From: Candidatus Parcubacteria bacterium
GTDB taxonomy: Bacteria > Patescibacteria > ABY1 > BM507 > UBA12075
Length of the DNA: 64,000 nucleotides
Assembly: GCA_002869165.1 (NCBI GenBank)
Contig: PKTK01000005.1
Coordinates: forward strand, 275-64,274
Direction: 5' to 3'
How positions within the stretch are numbered: position 1 is the stretch's first letter; each line of letters starts with the position of its first letter. Shown in pieces: positions 43,029 to 50,997 of this stretch. A program made the translations under genes and the position numbers. The notes beneath the pieces were generated by a model. It did no database searches. It was given only the letters and a program-made list of their open reading frames with translations, and had not been told where the DNA came from.

Positions 43029-43315
43029 AAAAAAAGGCAATTGATATTATTACTTCTGTAGATACATTTTTGGCCTTTTTTTTAATTAAAATAGTAAAAT
43101 TTTATCAAAAGTTCTTTTCTTTTGACCATAGTGCCTTTAAAATATTTTATCCTTTTGTATTTTGTAGATTTAAACCTACTTGTTCAGAATATACAATTGA
43201 TGCTCTAAAAAAATATGGAGCTATTCGAGGCACTCTAAAAGCAAGCTGGAGAATACTTCGCTGTAACCCCTGGAATAAAGGAGGATATGATCCAGTTGAT
43301 AAAAATAATAAATAA
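43025..43315 (+). CDS. yidD: membrane protein insertion efficiency factor YidD
   Basis: 96 aa. CRFKPTCSEYTIDALKKYG and RILRCNPWNKGGYDPV are the family signature with conserved Cys residues. The N-terminus is amphipathic or membrane-associated (about 12-40) and longer than usual. It works with YidC, which follows. Confidence 0.94.
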   Translation: MKKKAIDIITSVDTFLAFFLIKIVKFYQKFFSFDHSAFKIFYPFVFCRFKPTCSEYTIDALKKYGAIRGTLKASWRILRCNPWNKGGYDPVDKNNK

Positions 43316-43363
43316 GGATTCGTAAATTCGTATTGATTCGTATTTTCGTAGCCCAAAATAATC

Positions 43364-44110
43364 ATGTTTCAAACTTTTTTTTATAAACCAGTTGTAAATT
43401 TACTTATCTTTTTATATGATATTATCCCTGGACACGATATAGGTCTGACTATTTTGATTTTTGTAGTTATTGTTAAAATTGTTCTTCACCCTCTACAAAA
43501 AAAAGCGATTACTTCTCAAAAAGCCTTACAAGAAATTCAACCGGAAATTGAAGAATTAAAAAAGAAATACAAAGATGACAAACAAGAACTTGGTAAAGCA
43601 ACTCTAGAATTATACAAAGAAAAAAAAATCAATCCATTTTCATCTTGTTTGCCTCTCCTAATTCAACTCCCATTTTTAATAGCTATTTTTAGATTGTTTA
43701 GAACTGGTTTTACAGATAATAATATTTTTAACCTTACATATTCTTTTGTTAGTGCTCCCGAAACAATTAATCCGATTACCTTGGGTTTTGTAGATTTGTC
43801 TCAACCAGGAAATATTCTTTTGTCAGTTTTGGCTGGTGGTGCCTTGTATGTCCAAACCAAAATGATGATGGCGAGAAAACCAGAACAAAAGAAAAACCCT
43901 AATCCAAATGAAACTGAAAACATGATGAATATCATGAACAAACAAATGCTTTATATGATGCCTGTTTTTGTTGCTTATATTTCATACACCACTCCATCAG
44001 GCTTAGCACTTTATTGGTTTGTGTTTACCTACTTAACAGTAGTACAACAATATTTTTTATTTAAAAAACGAGATGAAGATAGTATAGAAGTAATTAAAAA
44101 ACAAAATTAG
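43364..44110 (+). CDS. yidC: membrane protein insertase YidC/Oxa1
   Basis: 248 aa, the short Oxa1-like form without the large periplasmic domain of proteobacterial YidC. It has about five membrane segments, the conserved NPFSSCLPLLIQLPFLIAIF and a C-terminal SGLALYWFVFT segment. It inserts and folds membrane proteins. Weak Shine-Dalgarno region. Confidence 0.93.
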   Translation: MFQTFFYKPVVNLLIFLYDIIPGHDIGLTILIFVVIVKIVLHPLQKKAITSQKALQEIQPEIEELKKKYKDDKQELGKATLELYKEKKINPFSSCLPLLIQLPFLIAIFRLFRTGFTDNNIFNLTYSFVSAPETINPITLGFVDLSQPGNILLSVLAGGALYVQTKMMMARKPEQKKNPNPNETENMMNIMNKQMLYMMPVFVAYISYTTPSGLALYWFVFTYLTVVQQYFLFKKRDEDSIEVIKKQN

Positions 44111-44119
44111 GAGGAAATT

Positions 44120-44449
44120 TTGCACATTAAAGACCTACTAGATAAGGGCCGAATAGGCGATTATGTAATGATTTTGAAAAAACGTGAATATTATTATGGT
44201 GTTATTGAATCATATGATTTATTCGAGGAAGAAATTGTGTTCAATCTCAAAAATACCAAACGTTTAAATGGTGAAAATTGGGAAGTCTGCAATACATATC
44301 AAATTATTTTACCTTTTAGTTGTAAACCAGAACGCATAAATTTTTTTGATGTTTTGCAAATAAAAAATTGTAAAGATATAATTTATATCTACCCTAAGGA
44401 GCTCAAAAGTATGAACCCAGTTTTTATGGGGCAACAACAAAACCGTTGA
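44120..44449 (+). CDS. hypothetical protein with TTG start, downstream of yidC
   Basis: 109 aa. The start is TTG at 44120, supported by a full AGGAGG 5-10 nt upstream and by the 9-bp distance from yidC. The content is beta-rich (GDYVMILKKREYYYGVIES, EEIVFNLKNTK), perhaps a small SH3-like or Sm-like barrel. The usual neighbour here, a Jag/KhpB protein, is absent. Family unknown. Confidence 0.6.
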   Translation: MHIKDLLDKGRIGDYVMILKKREYYYGVIESYDLFEEEIVFNLKNTKRLNGENWEVCNTYQIILPFSCKPERINFFDVLQIKNCKDIIYIYPKELKSMNPVFMGQQQNR

Positions 44450-44474
44450 TAAAAAAATCAACGGTTTTTTCTTG
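44440..44474. terminator. terminator after yidC operon
   Basis: AACCGTTGAT/ATCAACGGTT around a short A-rich loop, followed by T-rich sequence. Confidence 0.75.
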
Positions 44475-44512
44475 TTTTAAAAAAATAATATTAAAAGAGA
44501 AAAAAGGTTTAG

Positions 44513-45085
44513 TTATTTTAGAATTTCAACACCAAACTTTTTTAAGCTCTCAGACAACTCAAATATCGGTAAGCCCATAACTGCAAAGTAATCCCCTTCT
44601 ATTTTTTTGATAAGTGTGCTTCCAAGGCCCTGTATCCCAAAAGCCCCTGCTTTATCCATTGGTTCTTTGCTTTTTATATACTTATCAATTTCATATTCAC
44701 TTATATTTTTAAAATAAACCTTGGTTGTTTTGGTTTTGGTAATTATTTTTTCATCACTCATCACGCAAAGACCGGTTATTACTTGAACAGAATTAGAACT
44801 TATTTTTCTTAGCATTTTTTTGGCGTCTTGTTTGTTTTTTGGTTTGCCCATAACTTTATTTTCAAATACAACCAAAGTGTCAGAACCAATTACTATAGTC
44901 TCGGGGCTTTTTTCAAGTACATCCTTGGCTTTGTTTACTGCAAAAAGTTCCACCAGTTTTTTTGGGGCTAATTTGATATTATTGTTTTCCTGAAAAGCAC
45001 TTTCTTTAACTACAAAATTAAGTCCAAGGTTTTTTAATATTTCTTTTCGGCGGGGTGATTTACTGGCTAAGATTATTTTTTTCAT
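44513..45085 (-). CDS. maf: Maf-like nucleoside triphosphate pyrophosphatase
   Basis: 190 aa. ILASKSPRRKEIL at the N-terminus, VIGSDTLVVFENKVMGKP and DKAGAFGIQGLGS are Maf/Ham1-like motifs. It hydrolyses non-canonical or modified NTPs such as dTTP/UTP analogues. It begins 1 bp after a PAS protein gene on the same strand. Confidence 0.9.
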   Translation of the reverse strand: MKKIILASKSPRRKEILKNLGLNFVVKESAFQENNNIKLAPKKLVELFAVNKAKDVLEKSPETIVIGSDTLVVFENKVMGKPKNKQDAKKMLRKISSNSVQVITGLCVMSDEKIITKTKTTKVYFKNISEYEIDKYIKSKEPMDKAGAFGIQGLGSTLIKKIEGDYFAVMGLPIFELSESLKKFGVEILK

Positions 45086-45086
45086 A

Positions 45087-45437
45087 TTATACTTTGGCTA
45101 AATCTGTTATTTTTCCAACCACGTATTGTTTTCCTTCGTGTTCAATTACTTTGCCATAGCCAATAATTTTTATTCTAGAACCATCTTTTTTATTTACTAC
45201 CAATTCAACTGGCGATTGTCTTTTATTTTCAACTATTTCCTGTAGTATTTCTTTTCTGTCCCCACCAATTACCTCAGTTGTTTCATCAAATGGTTTTTCT
45301 AGAAAATTTACACATTCATAATCAACTAATTTACAAAAATTACCACTTACAGCAGTATAAGTTTGATTTTCTACATCAATAATAACATCATAGTCATTGA
45401 TAATTTCTTTGGCTTTTTTTATTAAATTTTGCGTCAT
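45087..45437 (-). CDS. stand-alone PAS-domain protein
   Basis: 116 aa covering a single PAS fold: YDVIIDVENQTYTAVSGNF, the ELVVNKKDGSRIKIIGYGK strand and EHEGKQYVVGKITDL at the end. No effector domain is attached, so it may bind a ligand and act through a partner. Coupled to maf. Confidence 0.65.
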   Translation of the reverse strand: MTQNLIKKAKEIINDYDVIIDVENQTYTAVSGNFCKLVDYECVNFLEKPFDETTEVIGGDRKEILQEIVENKRQSPVELVVNKKDGSRIKIIGYGKVIEHEGKQYVVGKITDLAKV

Positions 45438-45485
45438 AATTTAATATGTTAATTATTATATTATTTATAATATTACAGAAATTAA

Positions 45486-45513
45486 AAAGGAACAAGTCAA
45501 ACTTGTTCCTTTG
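45486..45513 (-). terminator. hairpin terminator
   Basis: AAGGAACAAGT/ACTTGTTCCTT around CAA ends the leftward transcript of the small gene and the PurE-like gene. Confidence 0.75.
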
Positions 45514-45518
45514 AGTAA

Positions 45519-45698
45519 TTATTTTTTTATCTTTAAGCCAATTTCTTCAAAAAATTCATTTGAATATGGTTGAGAATCTTTTGTATAAATCTCAGTTGTT
45601 TCAGTGTTGACGTGAGAAAACGTCCCCTCTTCAATTATTTTCCTTTGTTCTTTACTAGTGGATATTCCCCACCAAGAAGATTCATTGTCGTCTTTCAT
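45519..45698 (-). CDS. small acidic protein, unknown function
   Basis: 59 aa, beginning MKDDNESSWWGIS and rich in Glu, Thr and Lys, with a possible amphipathic C-terminus. A GAGAGA stretch lies 6-11 nt before the ATG, and the gene follows the PurE-like gene at 32 bp, so it is likely to be translated. A WWGIS motif like this occurs in short phage or plasmid-type proteins, but no family is recognised. Confidence 0.5.
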   Translation of the reverse strand: MKDDNESSWWGISTSKEQRKIIEEGTFSHVNTETTEIYTKDSQPYSNEFFEEIGLKIKK

Positions 45699-45730
45699 TT
45701 TTATCTCTCTTCATTGAATTTATATATCAT

Positions 45731-46132
45731 TCATTTTGCCATTACGCAAGCATGAAAGAATCCAACATCGTTGTATCCACAAAATGCTAGTGGGATTCCC
45801 TCGGGCATTGCCGAAACACAAAATGATCCGTCTTCGTTGTAATCCCCTTTGGTTTTTTTTGAAAAACGTACTCCAAGCACAATGGTTTTTGTGTGTTGAG
45901 TGTATCCCGCCACAATTCCAGGTAGACCCGTTGCTGTGGTAGCACCAGCAATAATTACTCCATGGTTTTTTGCCACGTAGCATTCGATTTTTTCCGTTGA
46001 CTCACCGGGAGTTCGATGAATAGATGAAACTACTATATGTGGTTCAATATGATGATTTCTTAAGAAATCCAGACCTTTGTTTAAAAACACTTTGTCGTTT
46101 TCGCTACTAACCAAAATATAAATCTCGTTCAT
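45731..46132 (-). CDS. PurE-like (N5-CAIR mutase / AIR carboxylase family) protein
   Basis: 133 aa. VSSIHRTPGES matches the PurE ASAHRTP loop and IIAGATTATGLPGIVAGYTQHTK matches its ribonucleotide-binding region. The protein is shorter than PurE (about 160 aa) and lacks the usual C-terminal part, and no other purine genes are nearby. It may be a divergent PurE-like protein of an accessory island rather than the biosynthetic enzyme. Confidence 0.65.
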   Translation of the reverse strand: MNEIYILVSSENDKVFLNKGLDFLRNHHIEPHIVVSSIHRTPGESTEKIECYVAKNHGVIIAGATTATGLPGIVAGYTQHTKTIVLGVRFSKKTKGDYNEDGSFCVSAMPEGIPLAFCGYNDVGFFHACVMAK

Positions 46133-46158
46133 TTTTCAAATCACCTTTTGTTAAAATA

Positions 46159-46344
46159 TTAGTCTAAAAATCTTTCTTTTCTGTACAAGAGCGAATTAAC
46201 ACAAAGACCAGTTAATGAAATTACATTACTATGATTAAAAACAATAAAAGATTTTCTAGAAAACATTTTTTTGTCACGTTTTTTTGATAGTTTTTTACAT
46301 TTCTTCACGTCTTTTCCTCTTTTGTTTTTTTTATTTCCTGTCAT
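46159..46344 (-). CDS. doubtful small ORF
   Basis: 61 codons with a Lys-rich start that lies inside a dispersed TGTCATTCC repeat. A shorter version from the internal ATG (35 codons, starting MFSRKS) is possible. There is no ribosome binding site. Listed because the stretch has no other content. Confidence 0.15.
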   Translation of the reverse strand: MTGNKKNKRGKDVKKCKKLSKKRDKKMFSRKSFIVFNHSNVISLTGLCVNSLLYRKERFLD

Positions 46345-46385
46345 TCCCGCCGAGCGAAGCGAGGAAAGGGAATCTCATAAATGTG
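46340..46385. repeat. dispersed repeat copy
   Basis: TGTCATTCCCGCCGAGCGAAGCGAGG followed by GGGAATCTCAT is the TCATTCC/GAGCGAAGCGAG family found also at about 60115-60340 and 60700-60795. Confidence 0.6.
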
Positions 46386-46434
46386 CCTTCAAACAAAAAC
46401 TCAATATAAGCTTCGCGAGTAACACAGCAAATAA

Positions 46435-46836
46435 CTACAATTTATCAAAGAACTTTTCTGTCTCCTCCTCCATATCAACTTCATTTTTTTCTATCTCTAC
46501 AATATCCTTGGACTTAATTATTTTAAAATATCTAATATTTTTTTTCAAGCTTTTTGCTAGTTCAATTTCTGCTAGCACCCCATCAGACACCGCCCCAAAC
46601 ACCCACAGTTCATCCGCTCTTTTCACTAGATTATTATTCCCTTCTCGCACCAAGTTTCTATCAACTGTATCAAGTAGAAAATAATCAAAGATCATGAAGG
46701 GATTGAGCGGCACTCCCCCATTTTCAATAACAAATTTGGATATGTATGAACGAAAATAAAAAAGATGTTTACTCATAGCAGTGTAAACTAAGTTCTTGCC
46801 TTTGTTTAGTTGTTGGGATTTGTGTTTGAAGGTCAT
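46435..46836 (-). CDS. hypothetical protein (nucleoside 2-deoxyribosyltransferase-like fold possible)
   Basis: 133 aa. LFYFRSYISKFVIENGGVPLNPFM and RADELWVFGAVSDGVLAEIELAK have the pattern of small Rossmann-like proteins related to nucleoside 2-deoxyribosyltransferases or DUF4406/DUF7768 proteins (first-strand RxY, then ADELWVFG with D/S..E). The start is uncertain: the ATG at 46836 and the one at 46776 both lack a Shine-Dalgarno sequence. Part of the small-gene island. Confidence 0.5.
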   Translation of the reverse strand: MTFKHKSQQLNKGKNLVYTAMSKHLFYFRSYISKFVIENGGVPLNPFMIFDYFLLDTVDRNLVREGNNNLVKRADELWVFGAVSDGVLAEIELAKSLKKNIRYFKIIKSKDIVEIEKNEVDMEEETEKFFDKL

Positions 46837-46883
46837 TTTTTGGAGCCGCTTATCGTGGTTTTATCGGATGTAACAAAAGCGGG

Positions 46884-47264
46884 TTATTTAAAAAAATTGT
46901 TATTTTCATCGATTAGCTCAATCATATTACCATCTTGGTCGTTAATAAAGAATTGACGTTTTTCTCTATCTAGGTTTTCATTAATATCTGTTTTTTGCAT
47001 GTTATCGTCGATATCATAAACTTCAACTTTTTTTGCAATGATTCTTTTAAGATAGTCTGATAGGTTGTTAATGGAAACACAAAAATGATAGAAACTATCT
47101 TTAATTGGATCGCCAGAATCTTGAGCAAGGTGTAAATATTGATCCCCGATTTTTATCCATCTAGATTTACCACGCTCTACTACTTCCATTTCTAAAAGAT
47201 TTGAATAGAAGTCTGCTGCTTTTAGTCTATCAGAGACCAAGATGGTAATATGATTTATTTTCAT
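46884..47264 (-). CDS. VOC/glyoxalase-fold protein
   Basis: 126 aa. KINHITILVSDRLKAADFYSNLLEM at the start, HLAQDSG, FCVSINNLSDY and DQDGNMIELID at the end are the paired beta-alpha-beta-beta-beta modules of the vicinal oxygen chelate family, with metal ligands His5 and the terminal Glu. Function could be glyoxalase, fosfomycin-resistance-like or dioxygenase; not resolvable. Member of the small-gene island. Confidence 0.75.
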   Translation of the reverse strand: MKINHITILVSDRLKAADFYSNLLEMEVVERGKSRWIKIGDQYLHLAQDSGDPIKDSFYHFCVSINNLSDYLKRIIAKKVEVYDIDDNMQKTDINENLDREKRQFFINDQDGNMIELIDENNNFFK

Positions 47265-47468
47265 TAGAGAATATTGATAATTTAATTATATAGCTTTTGT
47301 TATTTCCGATAACGTTTCTCGATATCTGAAGTTTTGATTCAACTTTATTAGTAATAATTAGGAATCAAAATTTGGGTGAAAGAAATTTATCCTCCGTATT
47401 AATCTTTCTTTGGAGCGAAGCGGAAGAGAAAAGCTAATAAAGGTGAATTTCTGGAACCGCATATGCAG

Positions 47469-47482
47469 GTGTTAAGTGAAGT
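47469..47482. repeat. TGTTAAGTGAAGTT boundary repeat, copy 1
   Basis: A 14-bp direct repeat also found at 48197-48210. Both copies lie at or just after the stop of a leftward frame, which suggests a recombination or insertion boundary. Confidence 0.45.
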
Positions 47483-47734
47483 TTATGAATTTAATTTCGT
47501 AGAAATCACCAACCTTATTTTTAGTTTTGGGATATATAGACCGTTATAACTCCAGATGACGGTACCACAACCCATTAATCCTTCAGGGCATTCGTATGAT
47601 TCATCGCGACTTGTCCATTTAAAATACACTTCAGTATATTGATAAGTCATGAAAGAGAAGGTTGTTAAAAATATCATGACAAGAAGTAATATAATATATT
47701 TTGTTTTCCTGGGAATTAAATTCATAAATTTCAT
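47483..47734 (-). CDS. small single-pass membrane protein, unknown
   Basis: 83 aa. One membrane segment (about residues 12-32), then a short extracytoplasmic part with two Cys (YECPEGLMGCGTVIW). An alternative start is Met4. The stop lies directly before the TGTTAAGTGAAGTT repeat. No family recognised; part of the accessory island. Confidence 0.4.
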   Translation of the reverse strand: MKFMNLIPRKTKYIILLLVMIFLTTFSFMTYQYTEVYFKWTSRDESYECPEGLMGCGTVIWSYNGLYIPKLKIRLVISTKLNS

Positions 47735-47763
47735 TTAACTAGAGTGATATGAGAAGTTTTACA

Positions 47764-47806
47764 GATACATTATTAAGTTTTATTTATCTGTAAAATTTGG
47801 ACGGAG
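47764..47806. repeat. stem-loop
   Basis: TTTTACAGATA pairs with TATCTGTAAAA around about 17 nt. It lies in the spacer between the small membrane gene and the 57-aa gene. Confidence 0.5.
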
Positions 47807-47868
47807 AGAATTGATAAATTGTTTTTGTTATCCCTAGTGTTTATTTAAAAATCAGAATTGGACACACG

Positions 47869-47903
47869 AAGCATTAAATTGCAATACTTCGTGTGTAGTG
47901 GGT
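47869..47903 (-). terminator. 10-bp perfect stem-loop
   Basis: ACACACGAAG pairs with CTTCGTGTGT. It lies just after the stop of the 57-aa gene on the minus strand and could terminate it. Confidence 0.5.
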
Positions 47904-47907
47904 GCAC

Positions 47908-48081
47908 TCAGTCTTTTTTTTGATAAAGAATTGATATGGTAATTGCTATACCGTTGCTTTTGTTGATTTTAGTATCAACTTCATGACTTAAAATGGTTAT
48001 TTCTCCAATGTTTTTTAGCCAATCATTAACTTTATAGTCAATCATTTTTTTATCCCAGCCCGAAAATAACACATGTTCCAT
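47908..48081 (-). CDS. 57-aa protein, possibly the C-terminal remnant of a larger one
   Basis: Starts MEHVLFSGWDKK and ends YQKKD before a TGA. AGGGAG lies 6-11 nt before the ATG, a good ribosome binding site. The same frame is open for a further 34 codons upstream (RNDKFVFVLNKKFKNQ, NWVFGAGIKNN), which read like protein, so this may be the end of a truncated gene. No family recognised. Confidence 0.45.
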   Translation of the reverse strand: MEHVLFSGWDKKMIDYKVNDWLKNIGEITILSHEVDTKINKSNGIAITISILYQKKD

Positions 48082-48188
48082 GTTTTTCTCCCTATGCTTA
48101 TTATTTTTTATACCTGCGCCAAAGACCCAATTCTGATTTTTAAATTTTTTATTAAGAACAAAAACAAATTTATCATTTCTCGCAGTCT

Positions 48189-48250
48189 CATATCACTTGT
48201 TAAGTGAAGTTGGCCATTGGAATTCGTTAAACTTCTTTAACAAATCAATA
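48189..48250 (-). pseudogene. short C-terminal protein remnant
   Basis: A frame without ATG encodes AIDLLKKFNEFQWPTSLNK and stops with TGA at about 48189. The amphipathic, Trp-containing sequence looks like the end of a protein whose front is missing. Its last codons contain the TGTTAAGTGAAGTT boundary repeat. Confidence 0.35.
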
Positions 48251-48354
48251 GCTTAACTTAGCACAAAACTTGAAAAAAATCAAGCAAATTTCACATAACA
48301 AGTTATATGTGAACTTGTGAATTTAACAACTAATATTAAAAATAAATTTTTAAA

Positions 48355-48393
48355 AAATATGTTAACATGATTGTTTGTGCTAACATATTTTAT
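48355..48393 (-). terminator. terminator of lipid-kinase-like gene
   Basis: AAATATGTTA and TAACATATTT arms follow the stop of the gene ending at 48398 on the minus strand. Confidence 0.5.
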
Positions 48394-48397
48394 TTAT

Positions 48398-49180
48398 CTA
48401 TAATCCCCTTTCCTTCCCTACAATTATCCTTAGTTTTTTGGAAGCTAGATTTATGGTGGCTGGTGTGTCGACTTGTTCTACATTGTCTATTGTTATTTGA
48501 CTTCCTTTTTTGTTTGAGATCGTTAGTTCTTGGAAGTTGAAGATGCTTGGAGTATTGGTTTTCTTACCTAGGGATAGGAGTTTGTTTGAGCTGCTGGTGT
48601 TAATGCAGAAGTCTAGATGTCCGTCTTGGGCGTTGCTAGGAAAGTTATCTGGAAGTTTAAATTGGTCTAGCATATTTACCACCGCGATCTCACCTGCTTC
48701 ATTTATTTCAATAGTATAAGAACCGTCAACATTTACTGATGTGTCTTCGGTTTGGATGATGGCTTCGCCAAGGAAGAATTTATTATTTATTTTTCCTACG
48801 TCAAGCTCTTCGATTCTTCTGGCAGACAATATATTGCAAGCATCTGCGCCAACTGGAATACCAAGTTTTTGGGCAAAGCTGGAATTTTTGTTTTCAATGG
48901 GAATTATACCGATGGGTACGATTTGGGCATAATCGTTTTCTGTATAAAAAGAAATTACTGCATTAACAATCTTGTGCAGAATTGCGTTTCCGCCAACTAC
49001 AATAATGGTTTTGGCGCCTTTTTTTATTTCATTGTGAACAGATTCTTTTAGAGATTGAAGAAGACCAAGTCTAATTATTTTTCCGTTTAGTCCAAGGTCA
49101 GTTAATCTTGTTTCGATTTTGGCAATTTGTGAATCAAACTTTTTCTCAACTACAAAAGAATCATAAATATAAACATGCAT
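48398..49180 (-). CDS. diacylglycerol kinase/NAD kinase-superfamily lipid kinase-like protein
   Basis: 260 aa. The catalytic-domain part has IIVVGGNAILHKIVNAV where the family has GGDGTxxxV, followed by PIGIIPIENKNSSFAQKLGIP, the counterpart of GT.ND.A..LGIP. The C-terminal beta-sandwich (about 130-260) contains NVDGSYTIEINEAG and DGHLDFC. The catalytic Asp of GGDGT is replaced by Asn-Ala, so activity is doubtful; the protein may bind a nucleotide or lipid without catalysis. It lies 21 bp after bactofilin. Confidence 0.7.
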   Translation of the reverse strand: MHVYIYDSFVVEKKFDSQIAKIETRLTDLGLNGKIIRLGLLQSLKESVHNEIKKGAKTIIVVGGNAILHKIVNAVISFYTENDYAQIVPIGIIPIENKNSSFAQKLGIPVGADACNILSARRIEELDVGKINNKFFLGEAIIQTEDTSVNVDGSYTIEINEAGEIAVVNMLDQFKLPDNFPSNAQDGHLDFCINTSSSNKLLSLGKKTNTPSIFNFQELTISNKKGSQITIDNVEQVDTPATINLASKKLRIIVGKERGL

Positions 49181-49201
49181 AAATCTTTAGTCTTCTTTTG
49201 A

Positions 49202-49564
49202 TTAGTGATGCGTTTGAGACATTTTTAGATTACCATCAATTCGAGCACCTTTTTCAATGGAAATTTCAGTAGCTTCAATATTTCCGCTAATATTAGCAGA
49301 ATTAAGAAGTTCTAGATAGCCTTTTACCTTGACATCGCCTTTAATCTTACCAGCAATTTTTGCTGATTTTGCGCTAATATTAGCCAAAATACTAGCTTTT
49401 GATCCTACTTCTAGGTGACTTTTTGTAGTAACCTCCCCTTCTACTTCACCTTCTATAATTATATCTCCATCTCCATGAAAGTCCCCTTTCACTTTAATAG
49501 ATGGTCCGATTATAGTCTCTGCTGTCCCTGGTCTAGAAACAGTTTTTTCTTCTTTGTTAAACAT
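49202..49564 (-). CDS. bactofilin
   Basis: 120 aa. A right-handed beta-helix core (about 22-112) shows hydrophobic/glycine periodicity (VKGDFHGDGDIIIEGEVEGE, ILANISAKSAKIAGKIKGD) typical of the polymer-forming cytoskeletal protein DUF583. Disordered N-terminus. Bactofilins organise cell-wall synthesis and envelope structures. Confidence 0.88.
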   Translation of the reverse strand: MFNKEEKTVSRPGTAETIIGPSIKVKGDFHGDGDIIIEGEVEGEVTTKSHLEVGSKASILANISAKSAKIAGKIKGDVKVKGYLELLNSANISGNIEATEISIEKGARIDGNLKMSQTHH

Positions 49565-50118
49565 AGTTATTTTTGTATATTTGATAATTAATTTATAGTT
49601 TAATTCTAATCCAAATCAACTAGAATATCAAGCCACAACCCTCCCCTTTTACTTTATCATTACGAGTGGATCCGTCAGGCGGCGGAGAAAAATCCCATGA
49701 ACATGGAAATTGATCGGCTCCAGTTAGTAACAGCCACCTCAAACAATGCTTTTCTTTTAGTCATTTTCACTTCCTTTTTTGTCATTCCCGCAAGGCGGGA
49801 AGGAGGTGAATTGCAAAGCAAGATAGGCCACCCTGGAGTGTCCAGAAATTTAATTAAACCTGTAAGCTTACTTTTTGCAAGAGTAAAAGTAACAAAAAGT
49901 TTTAGGGGCCCCTGCCTGCGGTCAGGCAGTGATTCGCTATAGAAAATAATATTCCTCCTGCTACCACCAATGAGGCTAATTTAGCTCTCTAAAAAACCTA
50001 ATAAGGACACATAAAAACGTTTTTTGTTGATGTATAATTTGCTTGTACAGATCGATTAATAAGTGATATATAAGTTTATAAATATTTGAAGAATTAAGTA
50101 GTATAAGCTAAAATTTAA
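49565..50118. repeat. repeat-rich non-coding region
   Basis: 49660-49950 contains CATTCCCGC..GCGGGAA-type repeats and two modules shared with about 55930-56060: GGTGAATTGC...CCCTGGAGT and AACAGCCACCTCAAACAATG. An apparent 81-codon frame at 49697-49942 is built from these repeats and is not a gene. The rest to the tRNA-Ala terminator shows nothing. Confidence 0.55.
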
Positions 50119-50158
50119 CATAATAAAAACACTACATTATTGCAGTGTTTTTATTATG
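50119..50158. terminator. 15-bp perfect hairpin, tRNA-Ala terminator
   Basis: 50119-50133 pairs with 50144-50158 and abuts the discriminator of tRNA-Ala, the same design as at tRNA-Glu and tRNA-His. Confidence 0.75.
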
Positions 50159-50232
<74 letters not shown>

Positions 50233-50328
50233 CTGTTTATTCAATTAAAAATTGGCAATTAAATATTAAAAATGTTGTTCTATTTGGAACATGTTAGAAT
50301 ATATACATAAATCTTTAATTGTAGAACG

Positions 50329-50400
50329 TGTCCCCACCAGGAATCGAACCTAGATTTAGGGTTTAGGAAACCCTCGTTCTATCCATTGAACTACAGGGAC
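50329..50400 (-). tRNA. tRNA-Arg (CCT)
   Basis: Acceptor GTCCCTG/TGGGGAC, anticodon stem AGGGT/ACCCT with loop TTCCTAA (anticodon CCT), T-loop TTCGATT, discriminator A. CCA not encoded. It lies about 100 bp upstream of tRNA-Ala on the same strand. Confidence 0.93.
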
Positions 50401-50997
50401 TGAAAATAAATAGAACCATTGGTATATCCCTGGTTCATGTATATACTATAAAGCATTATTTAAGATTTGGCAATATTATATGTAATAATTTATCCACTAG
50501 CAAGAATATTAAAAATAGTATAAAATAGGGGATAGATAGAGGTGTTTTTGGGGATACTATAAGTTAATAAACATATAGTATTTTTTCTAAAAATAGCTTA
50601 AAAAACTTAAGTCTACAGTATTCTAGACTTAAGTTACCAAAATAAAACAAAAACACAAATAAAAACATATTTTTTAAGACAAAAAGTATGTTTTTATTTA
50701 TTTTAGTTCCATGTAGAACTAAAATTATGAATTATTATAGGTGGTTTCTTCGCTTACTTATAATAATTAAACATTTTAACAAATAAATTGTTCAAATAAG
50801 CAAAATGAAAAACAAAAATTACAGTAATATTTATTATTTTAAAGATAAGTCCACACTACTGTAGACTTAAGTTTTTTTGTACACAATTACAGTGGAAAAG
50901 TGTATAAAACTATATAATTTAGCTAATATTAGGGAAATATTAAAGTGGATAAATAGGGGATAAGCCAATTTAAGTCCACAATATCCTAGACAATACT
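50401..50997. promoter_or_regulatory. trxB upstream region with three related palindromes
   Basis: About 600 bp without a gene. Three copies of an imperfect palindrome AAGTC(T/C)ACA...TAGAC(TTA) lie at about 50610-50636, 50849-50876 and 50970-50993, the last ending four bases before the trxB ATG. Also present are TTTTAGTTC/GAACTAAAA (about 50700-50725) and AAATAAAAACATA/TATGTTTTTATTT (about 50658-50700). These may be operators or terminators controlling trxB. Confidence 0.5.

Larger units (their letters stand above)
47736..48212. mobile_element. possible small non-autonomous element with CTCATATCACT ends
   Basis: AGTGATATGAG at about 47746 and CTCATATCACT at about 48188 are inverted ends of a roughly 450-bp segment that contains the small gene at 47908-48081 and two hairpins. 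No transposase is present. Target-site duplication is not clear (TTAACT versus TTAAGT), so this is a tentative call. Confidence 0.3.

Noticed and set aside
45570..45755. 61-codon plus-strand ORF
   Set aside because: Antisense to the small protein gene at 45519-45698, which has a ribosome site and better composition.
45486..48393. Integron cassette array
   Set aside because: Core sites of the form RYYYAAC...GTTRRRY with a proper attC hairpin and spacing could not be paired; no integrase in the window.
49697..49942. 81-codon plus-strand ORF
   Set aside because: Made of dispersed repeat sequence, no ribosome site, no protein-like composition.
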